64,000 bases of DNA from RBG-13-51-18 sp963739395 (GTDB taxonomy: Bacteria > Chloroflexota > Dehalococcoidia > Dehalococcoidales > RBG-16-60-22), in assembly GCA_963739395.1 (NCBI GenBank), contig CAVUAE010000001.1:310001-374000 (forward strand), given 5' to 3'. A model generated the notes under the pieces. The model saw only the letters and a program-made list of their open reading frames with translations, did no database searches and had not been told where the DNA came from. Shown piece after piece: positions 33,937-42,402 of the stretch. Within the stretch, counting starts at the first letter, position 1; each line of letters starts with the position of its first letter. The translations under genes and the position numbers were made by a program.

Positions 33937-34911
33937 TTATGAATATCTAATCCTGGGGTCGAGCCAGCCCCAAGCAAGATCGACTATTAAGTTAGAAAAG
34001 ATAACGATGCCGCCGAATATAAGAGCACTCGCCTGGACTACCTGATAGTCGTAATCAAAAATTGCTTGGGTCATCAATCTGCCCATGCCAGGAATACTGA
34101 ACACCGTCTCGATAAATACTGAACCGCCTAGAATCATGCCTAAAGTGCCGCCCAGAGCAGTAGCTACCGGAATCATCGCGTTTTTCAGTTGATGTCTGAC
34201 TACAATTATCCTCTCGCGTAAGCCTTTCGACCAGGCAGTACGAACATAGTCCGTCCCCATCACCTCAAGCATGCAAGACCTGGTCAGACGGGCCATACCT
34301 GCGATGCCTCCTAATGCTACAGATGCGACCGGCAATACTACATAAGTGCAGCTTACCCAAAAGTTATCCCATGGAGCAACCCAGCCATACATTGGGAACC
34401 AGTGCAGCTTATAAGAAAAAATATAAATCAGCAGGATTCCCAGCCAAAAAACCGGTATTGTCATCCCGATGTTCGCGATGGTAGTTAGGAAATTATCCAA
34501 CCAAGAGCCTCGTCTTAAAGCGCAGTATATACCTACAAAAATACCACCGAATGTACCAACTACAAACATCAAAGTGCCAATATAGGCTGTTCTCGGTAAT
34601 ACATCAGAAATAAGTTTAGTTATCGGCTGTTGTATCAATAATGAAACACCTAGATTACCGCTTACAACATTGGATATCCAGTCCCAATATTGGACAGGTA
34701 TAGGTCTATCCAGACCTAATTTTTTCATCATAGCATCATGTTGTTCGGGGGTCATGATATTCTGTTGCCCGGTGCTAGTCCCGGCGAAAGCAGCCATATA
34801 TCTCATCACCGGGTCACCCGGTAATAAACGAACGAGCAGGAATACCAGCATAGTAACCAAGATAAGAATCATAAGACCAATTAAAATTCGGCGTATGATA
34901 TATGCTGTCAT
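33937..34911 (-). CDS. Oligopeptide ABC transporter permease, OppB/DppB type
   Basis: 324 aa, six predicted helices. The N-terminus (RRILIGLMILILVTMLVFLL, then RLLPGDPV) and the EAA loop RTAWSKGLRERIIVVRHQL are typical of OppB/DppB. The insertion with MTPEQHDAMMKKLGLDRPIP between helices 1 and 2 is normal for the family. First gene of the permease/ATPase operon, with SD AAGGGAGATTAG. Its leader is about 220 nt long and contains a terminator-like hairpin, so expression may be attenuated. Confidence 0.92.
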   Translation of the reverse strand: MTAYIIRRILIGLMILILVTMLVFLLVRLLPGDPVMRYMAAFAGTSTGQQNIMTPEQHDAMMKKLGLDRPIPVQYWDWISNVVSGNLGVSLLIQQPITKLISDVLPRTAYIGTLMFVVGTFGGIFVGIYCALRRGSWLDNFLTTIANIGMTIPVFWLGILLIYIFSYKLHWFPMYGWVAPWDNFWVSCTYVVLPVASVALGGIAGMARLTRSCMLEVMGTDYVRTAWSKGLRERIIVVRHQLKNAMIPVATALGGTLGMILGGSVFIETVFSIPGMGRLMTQAIFDYDYQVVQASALIFGGIVIFSNLIVDLAWGWLDPRIRYS

Positions 34912-35037
34912 TTCTAATCTCCCTTAATCATGGTCGTATGCTTTTTTACAAACACAAGTTCGAAAAACTGCGACTATTTTTTCTTTATGATAATTTAAAA
35001 TCAAAATTCTATCAACTTGCATATTAAGAGCATATAA

Positions 35038-35089
35038 AAAAACTGGCTTGGTTATTCTGAATTTTATGTGTAAACCATCACCAGTTTTT
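35038..35089 (-). promoter_or_regulatory. Terminator-like hairpin in the leader of the peptide-transport operon
   Basis: AAAAACTGG and CCAGTTTTT (35038-35046 and 35081-35089) form an outer stem with an inner TGGTT/AACCA stem. On the minus strand it is followed by TTTTTTTATATG, as in an intrinsic terminator. It lies between the predicted promoter at 35138-35166 and the dppB-type start at 34911, which makes it a candidate attenuator. An ATCAAG/CTTGAT pair sits further upstream in the leader. Confidence 0.5.
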
Positions 35090-35137
35090 ACGTTTTATCA
35101 AGACCTCCGGTAATTAAAAAAACTTGATTTTGGGCAG

Positions 35138-35166
35138 AGTTTAACATGATTTAAAAAATAAGTCAA
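35138..35166 (-). promoter_or_regulatory. Predicted promoter of the peptide-transport permease/ATPase operon
   Basis: On the minus strand TTGACT (35161-35166) and TAAACT (35138-35143) are 17 bp apart. The rest of the 34912-35405 spacer is AT-rich and shows only the leader hairpin and the divergent promoter. Confidence 0.5.
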
Positions 35167-35310
35167 ACTTTTATACAAATACAATATATTATGGTAAGAG
35201 GTATTAACACGAAGTTGATAAAACTTAGTTTTAGACTCGGTATTTCAAGCCATTTTTCTAGTCTATAATGGTGTTTTCACGCCTGTATTATTTGCCAGTT
35301 GTCATAATAC

Positions 35311-35339
35311 TTGACAATTTACATAAATAGGTGTACCAT
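35311..35339 (+). promoter_or_regulatory. Predicted promoter of the receiver-domain gene
   Basis: TTGACA (35311-35316) and TACCAT (35334-35339) are 17 bp apart, 67 bp upstream of the start codon. Confidence 0.5.
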
Positions 35340-35405
35340 TAATGTTTACGAAATAAATACCGAATAAAATGGCTGTCATATGTTTTGGTAAAAGCAGGTG
35401 TTGCC

Positions 35406-35840
35406 ATGGTAAAAATAAATAGAAAATACACGGTATTGGTTATTGAAGATGAGCCGGATATTCCTAATTTCATCTCTCGTACTTTAGAGCTTGAAGGCTA
35501 CAACGTACTTAAAACCAGTTATAACAATGCTGGATTAGCAATACTTAATGAGTATTCAATCGATTTAATATTGTTTGATTTACGCTTACTTACTGGCATT
35601 GATGGGTTATTAGTTCTACATGAAATAAAACATACACGGGAGTTTTCCGAAATACCCGTCGTCGTTATTACTGCCCATGCTGAACCGATTTATCGCCAGA
35701 GAAGTTTACGTATGGGAGCCACACAATGCCTAATCAAACCATTAAGTGCACAGGAATTAAGCGATACTATCGCCAACGTACTACGTAAAAAAGCGCCCCG
35801 TCATTCACTCAAAAAAGTACATTCTTTAAGCCGCGCTTGA
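35406..35840 (+). CDS. Stand-alone response-regulator receiver domain (CheY-like)
   Basis: 144 aa from the ATG at 35406 (CAGGTG upstream). A single REC domain has the acidic pair ED at VLVIEDEPD, phospho-acceptor Asp in LILFDLRL, the Thr in VVVITAHA and the Lys in CLIKPL. No output domain follows, only a short basic tail with KKAPRHSLKK. It would act by protein contact, as CheY or Spo0F do. No histidine kinase is adjacent. Confidence 0.88.
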   Translation: MVKINRKYTVLVIEDEPDIPNFISRTLELEGYNVLKTSYNNAGLAILNEYSIDLILFDLRLLTGIDGLLVLHEIKHTREFSEIPVVVITAHAEPIYRQRSLRMGATQCLIKPLSAQELSDTIANVLRKKAPRHSLKKVHSLSRA

Positions 35841-35844
35841 AAAA

Positions 35845-36039
35845 TTATCCTTTTATTTTCTTGACGAAGCCTTTAACTCTACGCTCGAAAACACTCCTGG
35901 CTAAAAGGATGCGACGTTCGCATTTAAGGCACTTAATCCCTATATCTGCCCCCAACCTCACCACCTGCCATTCGTAGCCACCGCAGGGATGAACTTTCTT
36001 CAGCCTAACAACATCGCCGAGGTTTATCTCCATGACCAT
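35845..36039 (-). CDS. DUF951 family protein
   Basis: 64 aa. The family pattern is complete: LGDVVRLKKVHPCGGYEWQV, then RLGADIGIKCLKCERR and the RSVFERRVK tail, with Cys in HPCG and CLKC as the likely metal site. Function unknown. Members are small SH3-like nucleic-acid-binding candidates. It follows pyrF by 14 bp on the same strand. A second ATG at 36033 is also possible because neither has a clear ribosome site. Confidence 0.85.
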   Translation of the reverse strand: MVMEINLGDVVRLKKVHPCGGYEWQVVRLGADIGIKCLKCERRILLARSVFERRVKGFVKKIKG

Positions 36040-36053
36040 TTTTAATCAAACGA

Positions 36054-36860
36054 TTACGCCAGATACTCATTAATACGGTCGCGTAACTCCCGGGCAGCTT
36101 TTCCAGCTGCGGCGGCAAAATCCTTCCCCTTGGATGCATAAAGTATCTGGCGTGATGAACTTATAATGGTTTTTGTCTTACCTTTATCAACACCAAATTT
36201 TACCACTTGGTTTAATTCACCACCCTGTGCCCCCACACCAGGTATCAGCAGTGGCATATCAGGATATCTTTGCCTAATATGCTTTAGTTCTTCGGGATAG
36301 GTCGCCCCTACTACTAACCCCAGATTGCCGTATTTATTCCATTCATTTACTTTTTCAGCGACAACCTCATAAAGCATCTTCTTACCTCTGCCTGTTTCAA
36401 CAGGCAATGATTGAAAATCAACGGCGCCTGGATTGGACGTTCGACAAATGATAAATACACCACGGTCGCGGCGCTCGATAAAGGGTTCTAACGAATCGTA
36501 GCCAAGGTAAGGACTGGCGGTTATCGCATCGGCATTGAAGCGGTCGAAAAGACTGGTAGCATAGGCTTTAGCCGTATTGCCGATATCCCCGCGCTTGGCG
36601 TCAATAATCATGGGTATATCTTCCGGTATATATTCCCGCGTTTTATGCAGCGCTTTCACTGCTTCACTACCCATCGCCTCATAAAAGGCTATATTCGGTT
36701 TATAAGCGCAAACAAACTCGGCGGTAGCATCAATGATAGCTTTATTGAACTCTAATATCCCAATTTTCTCCGGCATCAAGGCTGGGTCAGGGTCAAGTCC
36801 CACGCAAAGTAGACTTTTATTCTTTAAACTGATTTTTGCCAACTTATCGATGAAATTCAT
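36054..36860 (-). CDS. pyrF: Orotidine 5'-phosphate decarboxylase, type 2
   Basis: 268 aa, the length of the longer mycobacterial-type (pyrF subgroup 2) enzyme. It makes UMP from OMP in the cytoplasm. The catalytic DAKRGDIGNTAKAY motif is at about 90, with VGLDPDP at the N-terminus for phosphate contact, VVGATYPEE and the ISSSRQILYAS phosphate loop near the end. It sits between a SWIM mini-gene and the DUF951 gene on the same strand. No other pyrimidine gene is nearby. Confidence 0.94.
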   Translation of the reverse strand: MNFIDKLAKISLKNKSLLCVGLDPDPALMPEKIGILEFNKAIIDATAEFVCAYKPNIAFYEAMGSEAVKALHKTREYIPEDIPMIIDAKRGDIGNTAKAYATSLFDRFNADAITASPYLGYDSLEPFIERRDRGVFIICRTSNPGAVDFQSLPVETGRGKKMLYEVVAEKVNEWNKYGNLGLVVGATYPEELKHIRQRYPDMPLLIPGVGAQGGELNQVVKFGVDKGKTKTIISSSRQILYASKGKDFAAAAGKAARELRDRINEYLA

Positions 36861-36924
36861 ATAAGTCCCCGGATTACTTATTAAGTTTTTAGGCGCAGTA
36901 ATCCCTTAAGAAAATTGGTTTTAA

Positions 36925-37200
36925 TTAATCCTCTTTTAGTCCTGCGGCATCCATGTGTGCCGTGCGGGCTTCCGGCGGGAGCATGTTCTCCAGGATTTTT
37001 TCCATCGCCATAGTATGGCTGCACAGTCCCCACATAGAGAAAAAGCTGCAGGTGCAACGCCATTTACCGTCTTTAAATGCTACATCGTAATCGTTATTCT
37101 CGCCGTGGAATTTAACCGTAAGCTCTCGGAATGTAACCCGGTTTTTTTCTTGAGCGTAGCGTTTGGCTTTTTCGATTTTACCAATCAGACTAGATTGCAT
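36925..37200 (-). CDS. SWIM zinc-finger mini-protein
   Basis: 91 aa with a SWIM finger CxCx(n)CxH: C70-T-C72, then C80-S-H82 in the segment KWRCTCSFFSMWGLCSH. An N-terminal helix of about 20 residues and a beta-hairpin precede it. SWIM fingers bind DNA or protein, and free-standing versions like this are uncharacterised. SD AAGGAGGT lies 6 bp before the ATG. Upstream in the leader is a terminator-like hairpin. It may lead a transcript with pyrF. Confidence 0.75.
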   Translation of the reverse strand: MQSSLIGKIEKAKRYAQEKNRVTFRELTVKFHGENNDYDVAFKDGKWRCTCSFFSMWGLCSHTMAMEKILENMLPPEARTAHMDAAGLKED

Positions 37201-37224
37201 TGACGTTACCTCCTTAAAATCAAA

Positions 37225-37251
37225 AGCACTGGTTCTGCCGAGTCCAGTGCT
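37225..37251 (-). promoter_or_regulatory. Terminator-like hairpin in the leader of the SWIM gene
   Basis: AGCACTGG and CCAGTGCT form an 8-bp stem with an 11-base loop. On the minus strand it is followed by TTTTGATTTT and then directly by the AAGGAGG ribosome site. There is no minus-strand gene upstream for it to terminate, because pfkA is divergent, so it is better seen as a leader element. Confidence 0.45.
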
Positions 37252-37407
37252 CCAATTTCACCTCACGGTGATACCTCTACTTATTTTATTGAGATAGCTC
37301 ATAGGCGTAAACCCTCTTAAGCTAATAAATTCTACTCCCTTTTTTTGAATAAGTCCAGCCTTTTTGACATCGACCACAGATGACTCTATAATTTCCTTTG
37401 AGAGACC

Positions 37408-38523
37408 ATGAAAAAGAATCGTATCGGTGTACTCACTGGTGGGGGTGACTGCGCCGGCTTAAATCCAACCCTTAAGTGGGTTGTCAAGTCCGCCATGGAC
37501 AAACGCCTCGATAAAGAAAGAGGCATCCGCTATGAAGTCCTTGGCATACATGACGGATGGAAAGGTCTGGTAGACGTCAATCCCGCTAAATGGAATGAAG
37601 ATGTAAATATTACGCCCCTTAATCCCGATATCGTCCGTACCTGGGATAGATATGGGGGCACGATGTTAGGCACTTCCCGCCTTAGCCCGTGGGACCCCAA
37701 ACATGATACGTCTCAGCTGGTCATGAAAAACATCAAGAATCTGGAACTGGAAGCTGTTATCGTTATCGGCGGCGACGGCACCCTATCGGCTGCTACTCGA
37801 TTTTCTCAAGCAGGTGTTAACATTATCGGCATCCCCAAGACTATTGATAAAGACCTGACAGAAACCGACTACACACTTGGATATGAAACTGCTCTTAATG
37901 TCATCGTCGAAGAAGTGGACAGGCTTCGCACGACAGCTGGCTCGCATAAAAGGATTTTCGTGGTGGAAACGATGGGGAGAGAAGCAGGTTGGCTGGCTTT
38001 AGAAGGCGGCGAGGCTTGCGGCGCATATATCATCCTGATACCGGAATACAATTTCTCTTTGACTCGCGTAAACGAACTAATTATAGAAGCAAGAAAATCC
38101 GGCGCCAGATATGAAATCATTATCGTCGCTGAAGGCGCTAAACCCATCGGCGGTAAGGAAACTGTGAAAAAAGTAGGCACTGATAGTTTTGGACGTAAAA
38201 CATTGGGAGGTATCGGGGAAGCTCTAGCAAAAGAAATTGAGAAGGCTACTGGTATAGAAACCCGCAGCGTCGAGCTTAGCCATCTCCAGCGTGGTGGCGC
38301 CCCTTGCGCTTATGACCGCCGTATGGGACGCTACTTCGGTATTGCCGCCGTTGACCTTGCCGTCAACCGGCGTTACGGTAACATGGTATGTTTAAAAAAT
38401 GGAAAAATTGCCTGCGTCCCTCTGAAAAATATATATGGCAAACTTAACCTGGTTGATATCAAAACCCAATACGATATTGAGAGATATAACGGACGTCGCA
38501 CCATTTTGTATAGTGGCAAATAA
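37408..38523 (+). CDS. pfkA: 6-phosphofructokinase
   Basis: 371 aa group A phosphofructokinase, converting fructose 6-phosphate to the 1,6-bisphosphate. Motifs are TGGGDCAGLNP (residue 9), GGDGTLSAA (about 113), GIPKTIDKDLTETDYTLGYETA (about 131), ETMGREAGWLA and LQRGGAPCAYDR. In the donor site the second Gly of GGDG is retained (ATP users) while the Lys of PKTID is the PPi-type residue, so the phosphate donor is not certain. It is 23 bp upstream of a class II aldolase gene, making a two-step glycolytic unit. Confidence 0.92.
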   Translation: MKKNRIGVLTGGGDCAGLNPTLKWVVKSAMDKRLDKERGIRYEVLGIHDGWKGLVDVNPAKWNEDVNITPLNPDIVRTWDRYGGTMLGTSRLSPWDPKHDTSQLVMKNIKNLELEAVIVIGGDGTLSAATRFSQAGVNIIGIPKTIDKDLTETDYTLGYETALNVIVEEVDRLRTTAGSHKRIFVVETMGREAGWLALEGGEACGAYIILIPEYNFSLTRVNELIIEARKSGARYEIIIVAEGAKPIGGKETVKKVGTDSFGRKTLGGIGEALAKEIEKATGIETRSVELSHLQRGGAPCAYDRRMGRYFGIAAVDLAVNRRYGNMVCLKNGKIACVPLKNIYGKLNLVDIKTQYDIERYNGRRTILYSGK

Positions 38524-38546
38524 AAACACGGAGAACTATTAACATC

Positions 38547-39800
38547 ATGGCAAATAACAGAAATGTTGATACGTTGATAAAACAAGCTGTCTTTGAAACC
38601 GACCCGCAAAAACAATTGGCACAATTCCGTGCTATCCGTCAAACCGCTATGGATAACGGCACCTACCCCGCCAGTATCCAGGGTCTTTATGAAGCCGCGG
38701 GTAAAGGCAAGTTTAGCGGGATTACGGTGCCAGCCATCAATATCCGTATGCTTACCTATGATGTCGCCCGAGCGGTATTCCGGGCGGCTTTAAAAAATAA
38801 AGTGGGCGCCTTTAGTTTTGAGATTGCCCGGTCCGAATCAGGCTACACCAAGCAAATTCCCGCAGAATACGCCGCCTGCATCATGGCTGCTGCTATTAAA
38901 GAAGAATTCCGAGGACCGGTTTTTATCCAGGGCGACCATTACCAGGTCCGGCGAGCGATGTACCGTGAAAATCAAGAAGACGAATTGAATGACATCAAGA
39001 AGTTCATCAAAGAATCGATAGAGGCCGGCTTTTATAATATCGATATCGATGCTTCCACTCTGGTGGATATGTCTAAAACCGACCTGTTAGAACAGCAGGC
39101 GAAAAACTCACAGATCACCGCGGCAATGACCCAATACATCCGCAGTATCGAGCCGAAAGGTATTACTGTTTCCATTGGCGGTGAAATTGGTGAGATAGGC
39201 AAGGGCAACAGCACTGTTGAAGAGCTACGAGCTTTCATGAACGGCTACCTTAAGCTACTGCCTAAGGGGATTAAGGGCATTTCTAAAATCAGCGTCCAGA
39301 CCGGTACGACCCATGGCGGTGTCGTCCTGCCGGACGGTTCTATGGCTAAGGTAAAAATTGCTTTCGATACTCTTAAAGAGTTATCTAAAGTCTCACGGGC
39401 GGAATATGGGTTAGGAGGGGCAGTGCAGCACGGCGCTTCTACCCTGCCTGATGAAGCCTTCGATATGTTCCCCAAAGTTGATACTATCGAAGTCCACCTA
39501 GCAACAGGGTTCCAGAATATTGTTTATGATAGTCCCCGCTTTCCTAAAGAGTTATTGGGAAGAATGTATAACTACCTCGATACGAAATGCATCAACGAAA
39601 GAAAATCCGGCGAAACAGATGAGCAGTTCCATTATAATACGCGGAAAAAAGCCCTAGGCGAGTTTAAAAAAGAAATGTGGAACCTGCCTGCTGGGGACCT
39701 TCAGGCGATAATGGAAGAGTTAGAGGAGCGTTTTTCGTTGATGTTCAATAAGCTCAATGCTATTGATACTGTAAAATTAGTCAAGAAATACGTAAAATAA
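38547..39800 (+). CDS. Class II fructose-bisphosphate aldolase-like enzyme
   Basis: 417 aa zinc-dependent aldolase. Likely metal and catalytic residues are visible in order: Asp/His in IQGDHYQVRR (about 128), Glu in GGEIGEIGKG (about 212), His in TGTTHGGVV (about 252) and QHGAST (about 292). It would cleave fructose 1,6-bisphosphate to triose phosphates, following pfkA in the pathway. It is longer than E. coli FbaA (359 aa) and divergent, closer to tagatose/fructose aldolases of the GatZ/KbaZ-adjacent type, so the exact substrate is inferred from context. A terminator follows. Confidence 0.82.
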   Translation: MANNRNVDTLIKQAVFETDPQKQLAQFRAIRQTAMDNGTYPASIQGLYEAAGKGKFSGITVPAINIRMLTYDVARAVFRAALKNKVGAFSFEIARSESGYTKQIPAEYAACIMAAAIKEEFRGPVFIQGDHYQVRRAMYRENQEDELNDIKKFIKESIEAGFYNIDIDASTLVDMSKTDLLEQQAKNSQITAAMTQYIRSIEPKGITVSIGGEIGEIGKGNSTVEELRAFMNGYLKLLPKGIKGISKISVQTGTTHGGVVLPDGSMAKVKIAFDTLKELSKVSRAEYGLGGAVQHGASTLPDEAFDMFPKVDTIEVHLATGFQNIVYDSPRFPKELLGRMYNYLDTKCINERKSGETDEQFHYNTRKKALGEFKKEMWNLPAGDLQAIMEELEERFSLMFNKLNAIDTVKLVKKYVK

Positions 39801-39819
39801 ACTTCCACCATAAAAATGA

Positions 39820-39864
39820 AAGACTGGATAATCCTTAAAGGAAATATCCAGTCTTATCTTTCTT
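39820..39864. terminator. Bidirectional terminator between aldolase and DUF5679 genes
   Basis: AAGACTGGATA and TATCCAGTCTT form a perfect 11-bp stem with a 14-base loop. The plus side continues ATCTTTCTT and the minus side TTCATTTTTA, so it can serve both convergent genes. Confidence 0.75.
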
Positions 39865-39887
39865 ATAAATCCGTAATTGTTATCGGT

Positions 39888-40028
39888 TTATTTCTTGCCG
39901 ATTCTGAACATTTTTGTGCCGCAGGTTGGGCATACGCCCTGGGTAGCAGGTTTGCCATTCTTCATGGTGATGGTTTTGGCGTTGCTCATTTCTTTCTTCT
40001 TTCGGCACTTCACACAGTAGGCTTGCAT
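39888..40028 (-). CDS. DUF5679 zinc-ribbon mini-protein
   Basis: 46 aa. A zinc ribbon with AYCVKCRKKKEM and QGVCPTCGTKMFRIGKK, the complete DUF5679 pattern. Such proteins are common small ribbons, often next to topoisomerase or ribosomal genes, with no proven role. The start is the ATG at 40028, which directly follows AAGGAGGGATT. The longer in-frame reading from 40085 lacks a ribosome site and is not family-like. Confidence 0.85.
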   Translation of the reverse strand: MQAYCVKCRKKKEMSNAKTITMKNGKPATQGVCPTCGTKMFRIGKK

Positions 40029-40241
40029 AATCCCTCCTTCCTTGTAGCTATCTGCAATACACAATAAACTAATCGTCTCGTTCATGTCAAGTATAGTTCA
40101 CGCTCAAACAAACGTATTTTACTCACAAAATTGAAATTTTTAATACTAAAACTAAAGTCATAGTTAATTTGTCTATGTCCAATGCCAAACCCGCGTATAT
40201 TATGTTATACTTTAAACTGAAAGAAATAATAGGACATCACG

Positions 40242-41186
40242 ATGAAAAAGAAGGTTTTTGTTGACGGACAACACGGAACGACCGGACTGAAGATACGTGA
40301 ACGTTTGCATAAAAGAAAAGATATCGATGTAATCGAAATACCGGAGAAAAAACGTAAGGACCCGGTGACCAAGAAGCAATTTTTAAACGAAGCGGATATC
40401 GTCTTTCTCTGTCTGCCAGATGACGCTGCCCGTGAAGCTGTTAGCTTGGTTAAAAATAAGTCGGTTACCGTCATCGATTGTTCCACCGCCCATCGTATTG
40501 CGAAAGGCTGGGTTTATGGCCTGCCCGAGCTTAAGAAAGGGCAAAGAAATTTAATCAAGAAATCGAAGAGAATAACGGTGCCCGGCTGTCATGCTACCGG
40601 TTTCGTGCTGATACTTTATCCACTGGTAGCACTAGGAATAGTTGGTAAAGACTACCCCGTGACTTGCCATGCCGTGGCGGGTTATAGCGGCGGCGGTAAA
40701 GTCATGATTGCCGATTATTCGGGCGGTAATGTACCCGATTACGTGAAAAACCCCCGACCATACGCGCTTGAGCTTAATCATAAACATGTCCCGGAAATGA
40801 CGAAAATCGTTGGATTATCGCGACCACCCATTTTCGCGCCGACCGTGGTTAATGTCTTTAACGGCGAGATTATCTCTATCCCGTTAGTGCCGGCATATTT
40901 AAAGAAACCACGTTCCGCCGCGGACATTAGAAAAGTGCTGGCGGAATACTACACCGGAGAGAAATTCGTTAAAGTGATGCCGTACCCGGCGGATAACTAT
41001 CTGAAAAACGGTTTCTTAACGTTCACCGACTGCAACGATACCAATAATCTAGAAATATTCGTCTTCGGGAATAAGGAAAGGATTTTGCTTTCAGCACGTT
41101 ATGATAACCTGGGTAAAGGGGCTTCCGGGGCGGCAATCCAGAGTATGAATATCATTCTTGGCGTTAATGAGGCAACAGGACTGTAA
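40242..41186 (+). CDS. argC: N-acetyl-gamma-glutamyl-phosphate reductase, type 2
   Basis: 314 aa short-form (type 2) ArgC, catalysing the NADPH-dependent third step of arginine synthesis. It begins VFVDGQHGTTGLKI (NADP site). The catalytic Cys is in VPGCHATGF (about 113), with the GYSGGGK loop and HKHVPEM region following. DUAL ring-type insertions of type 1 are absent. It may be co-transcribed with the small unknown gene that begins 2 bp after its stop. A TATACT lies upstream at about 40206. Confidence 0.93.
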   Translation: MKKKVFVDGQHGTTGLKIRERLHKRKDIDVIEIPEKKRKDPVTKKQFLNEADIVFLCLPDDAAREAVSLVKNKSVTVIDCSTAHRIAKGWVYGLPELKKGQRNLIKKSKRITVPGCHATGFVLILYPLVALGIVGKDYPVTCHAVAGYSGGGKVMIADYSGGNVPDYVKNPRPYALELNHKHVPEMTKIVGLSRPPIFAPTVVNVFNGEIISIPLVPAYLKKPRSAADIRKVLAEYYTGEKFVKVMPYPADNYLKNGFLTFTDCNDTNNLEIFVFGNKERILLSARYDNLGKGASGAAIQSMNIILGVNEATGL

Positions 41187-41187
41187 A

Positions 41188-41529
41188 ATGAGCAAGGCAA
41201 CGCTTTCACGATACACCCATTTGGAATTGAATAAGGATGTACTCGCGCCATCCGGGTATTACACGCCGCAAAAAGAGGTCAGGCTTAAGTACGACGGACG
41301 TGAAATACTCTATGTACTAAGCCAGGCAGTCATCGAGTCCTCATGCTGTGGGGCAAATGACTTTAATAGTGCATTGATACCCGGCTATATCGTAAAGTGG
41401 CATACTGAAGAAGACAAAGACGGAAATTCTATTTCATTAGTAGAACCGATTACTGGTGAACCTACCCGCGACGCCATTCGGAAAATCATCAAAGAAAAAG
41501 AACATATAAATCAAACGGAGTTCTGGTAA
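41188..41529 (+). CDS. Uncharacterised protein with a CC motif
   Basis: About 113 aa from the ATG at 41188, one base after the argC stop codon. It has an N-terminal basic helix, a YDGREILYVLSQAVIESSCCGANDF segment with adjacent cysteines, then PGYIVKW and SLVEPIT strands and a helical tail with IRKIIKEKE. The CCG pair and conserved strands suggest a metal or Fe-S-linked small fold. I recall related hypotheticals in Dehalococcoidia but no function. Coupling to argC is positional only. Confidence 0.6.
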   Translation: MSKATLSRYTHLELNKDVLAPSGYYTPQKEVRLKYDGREILYVLSQAVIESSCCGANDFNSALIPGYIVKWHTEEDKDGNSISLVEPITGEPTRDAIRKIIKEKEHINQTEFW

Positions 41530-41533
41530 ACGG

Positions 41534-42400
41534 TTATTTTTTCGTCTCGCTCCTCACCCTCTCCCGGTAAACCTCCATCAGCCGCCGCGTTATTTTACCC
41601 GGCTTACCATCAGCAATAATATCATCCCCAACTTTCGTCACTGGCATTACTTCTATTATAGCGTTGGTCAGAAACATTTCGTCACATTTCTTTATTATCT
41701 TCGGGCTGATGTCGCCCTCTTTGACGGTAATCCCCATTCCCTTTGCGATTTCCATAATTACTTCCCGCGTCACGCCCGGTATAATGCCGCTATCCGCCGA
41801 GGGTGTTATCAGCTTTTTCCCCTCGACGAAAAATACATTACTACCTCCCCCTTCGGCGATATTTCCCCTATCATTCAATAAAATAGTCTCGTCCCATCCG
41901 TTTTCCGCCGCTTCTATTCTTGCTATTACGTTTAAGAGATAGTTAATAGACTTCATAGTAGAAAAAACAGATTGTTTCATTCTTCTCACCGAGGCAATTC
42001 CGACTTTATATCCAGAACTATATATTTTTTCAGGAAAAGGTGTGTAGGGCACAGCAGTTATAACAACCGTGGGTTCTCCGCTGGCGTCCAACCAGGGCAA
42101 AGCCGTGTTCTCCCCATTAGTAACCGTCAAACGTACACGCGCTTCTTTAAGCTCGTTAGCTTTTAACGTGTCGTTGCACGCTTTTTCCAAGTTTTGGCCT
42201 TTCAACTTTTTACCCAATCCGATAACCTCAGCCGCATTAAGTAAACGCTTGATATGCCGATCTAAAAGGAATATCTTGCCGTTATAAGCTCGCATCGTCT
42301 CAAAAAGCCCATAACCGTAAAGAAAGCCGTGGTCGCTGACGGATATTTTCGCTTTATCACGCGGTACTAGTTTACCGTTTACATATACAATCTCTTCCAT
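41534..42400 (-). CDS. pabC: Aminodeoxychorismate lyase / class IV PLP aminotransferase
   Basis: 288 aa fold-type IV PLP enzyme. Features are VSVSDHGFLYGYGLFETMR near residue 20, the R-containing LTVTNGENT strand, the PLP Lys in the RRMKQSVFSTMKSINYLLN region (about 153), EGGGSNVFFV, and GVTREVIMEIA. It ends a three-gene set after pabA (2 bp apart) and pabB, so it most likely releases pyruvate from aminodeoxychorismate to give p-aminobenzoate for folate. D-amino-acid or branched-chain aminotransferases share the fold. Context decides. Confidence 0.85.
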   Translation of the reverse strand: MEEIVYVNGKLVPRDKAKISVSDHGFLYGYGLFETMRAYNGKIFLLDRHIKRLLNAAEVIGLGKKLKGQNLEKACNDTLKANELKEARVRLTVTNGENTALPWLDASGEPTVVITAVPYTPFPEKIYSSGYKVGIASVRRMKQSVFSTMKSINYLLNVIARIEAAENGWDETILLNDRGNIAEGGGSNVFFVEGKKLITPSADSGIIPGVTREVIMEIAKGMGITVKEGDISPKIIKKCDEMFLTNAIIEVMPVTKVGDDIIADGKPGKITRRLMEVYRERVRSETKK

Positions 42401-42402
42401 TA

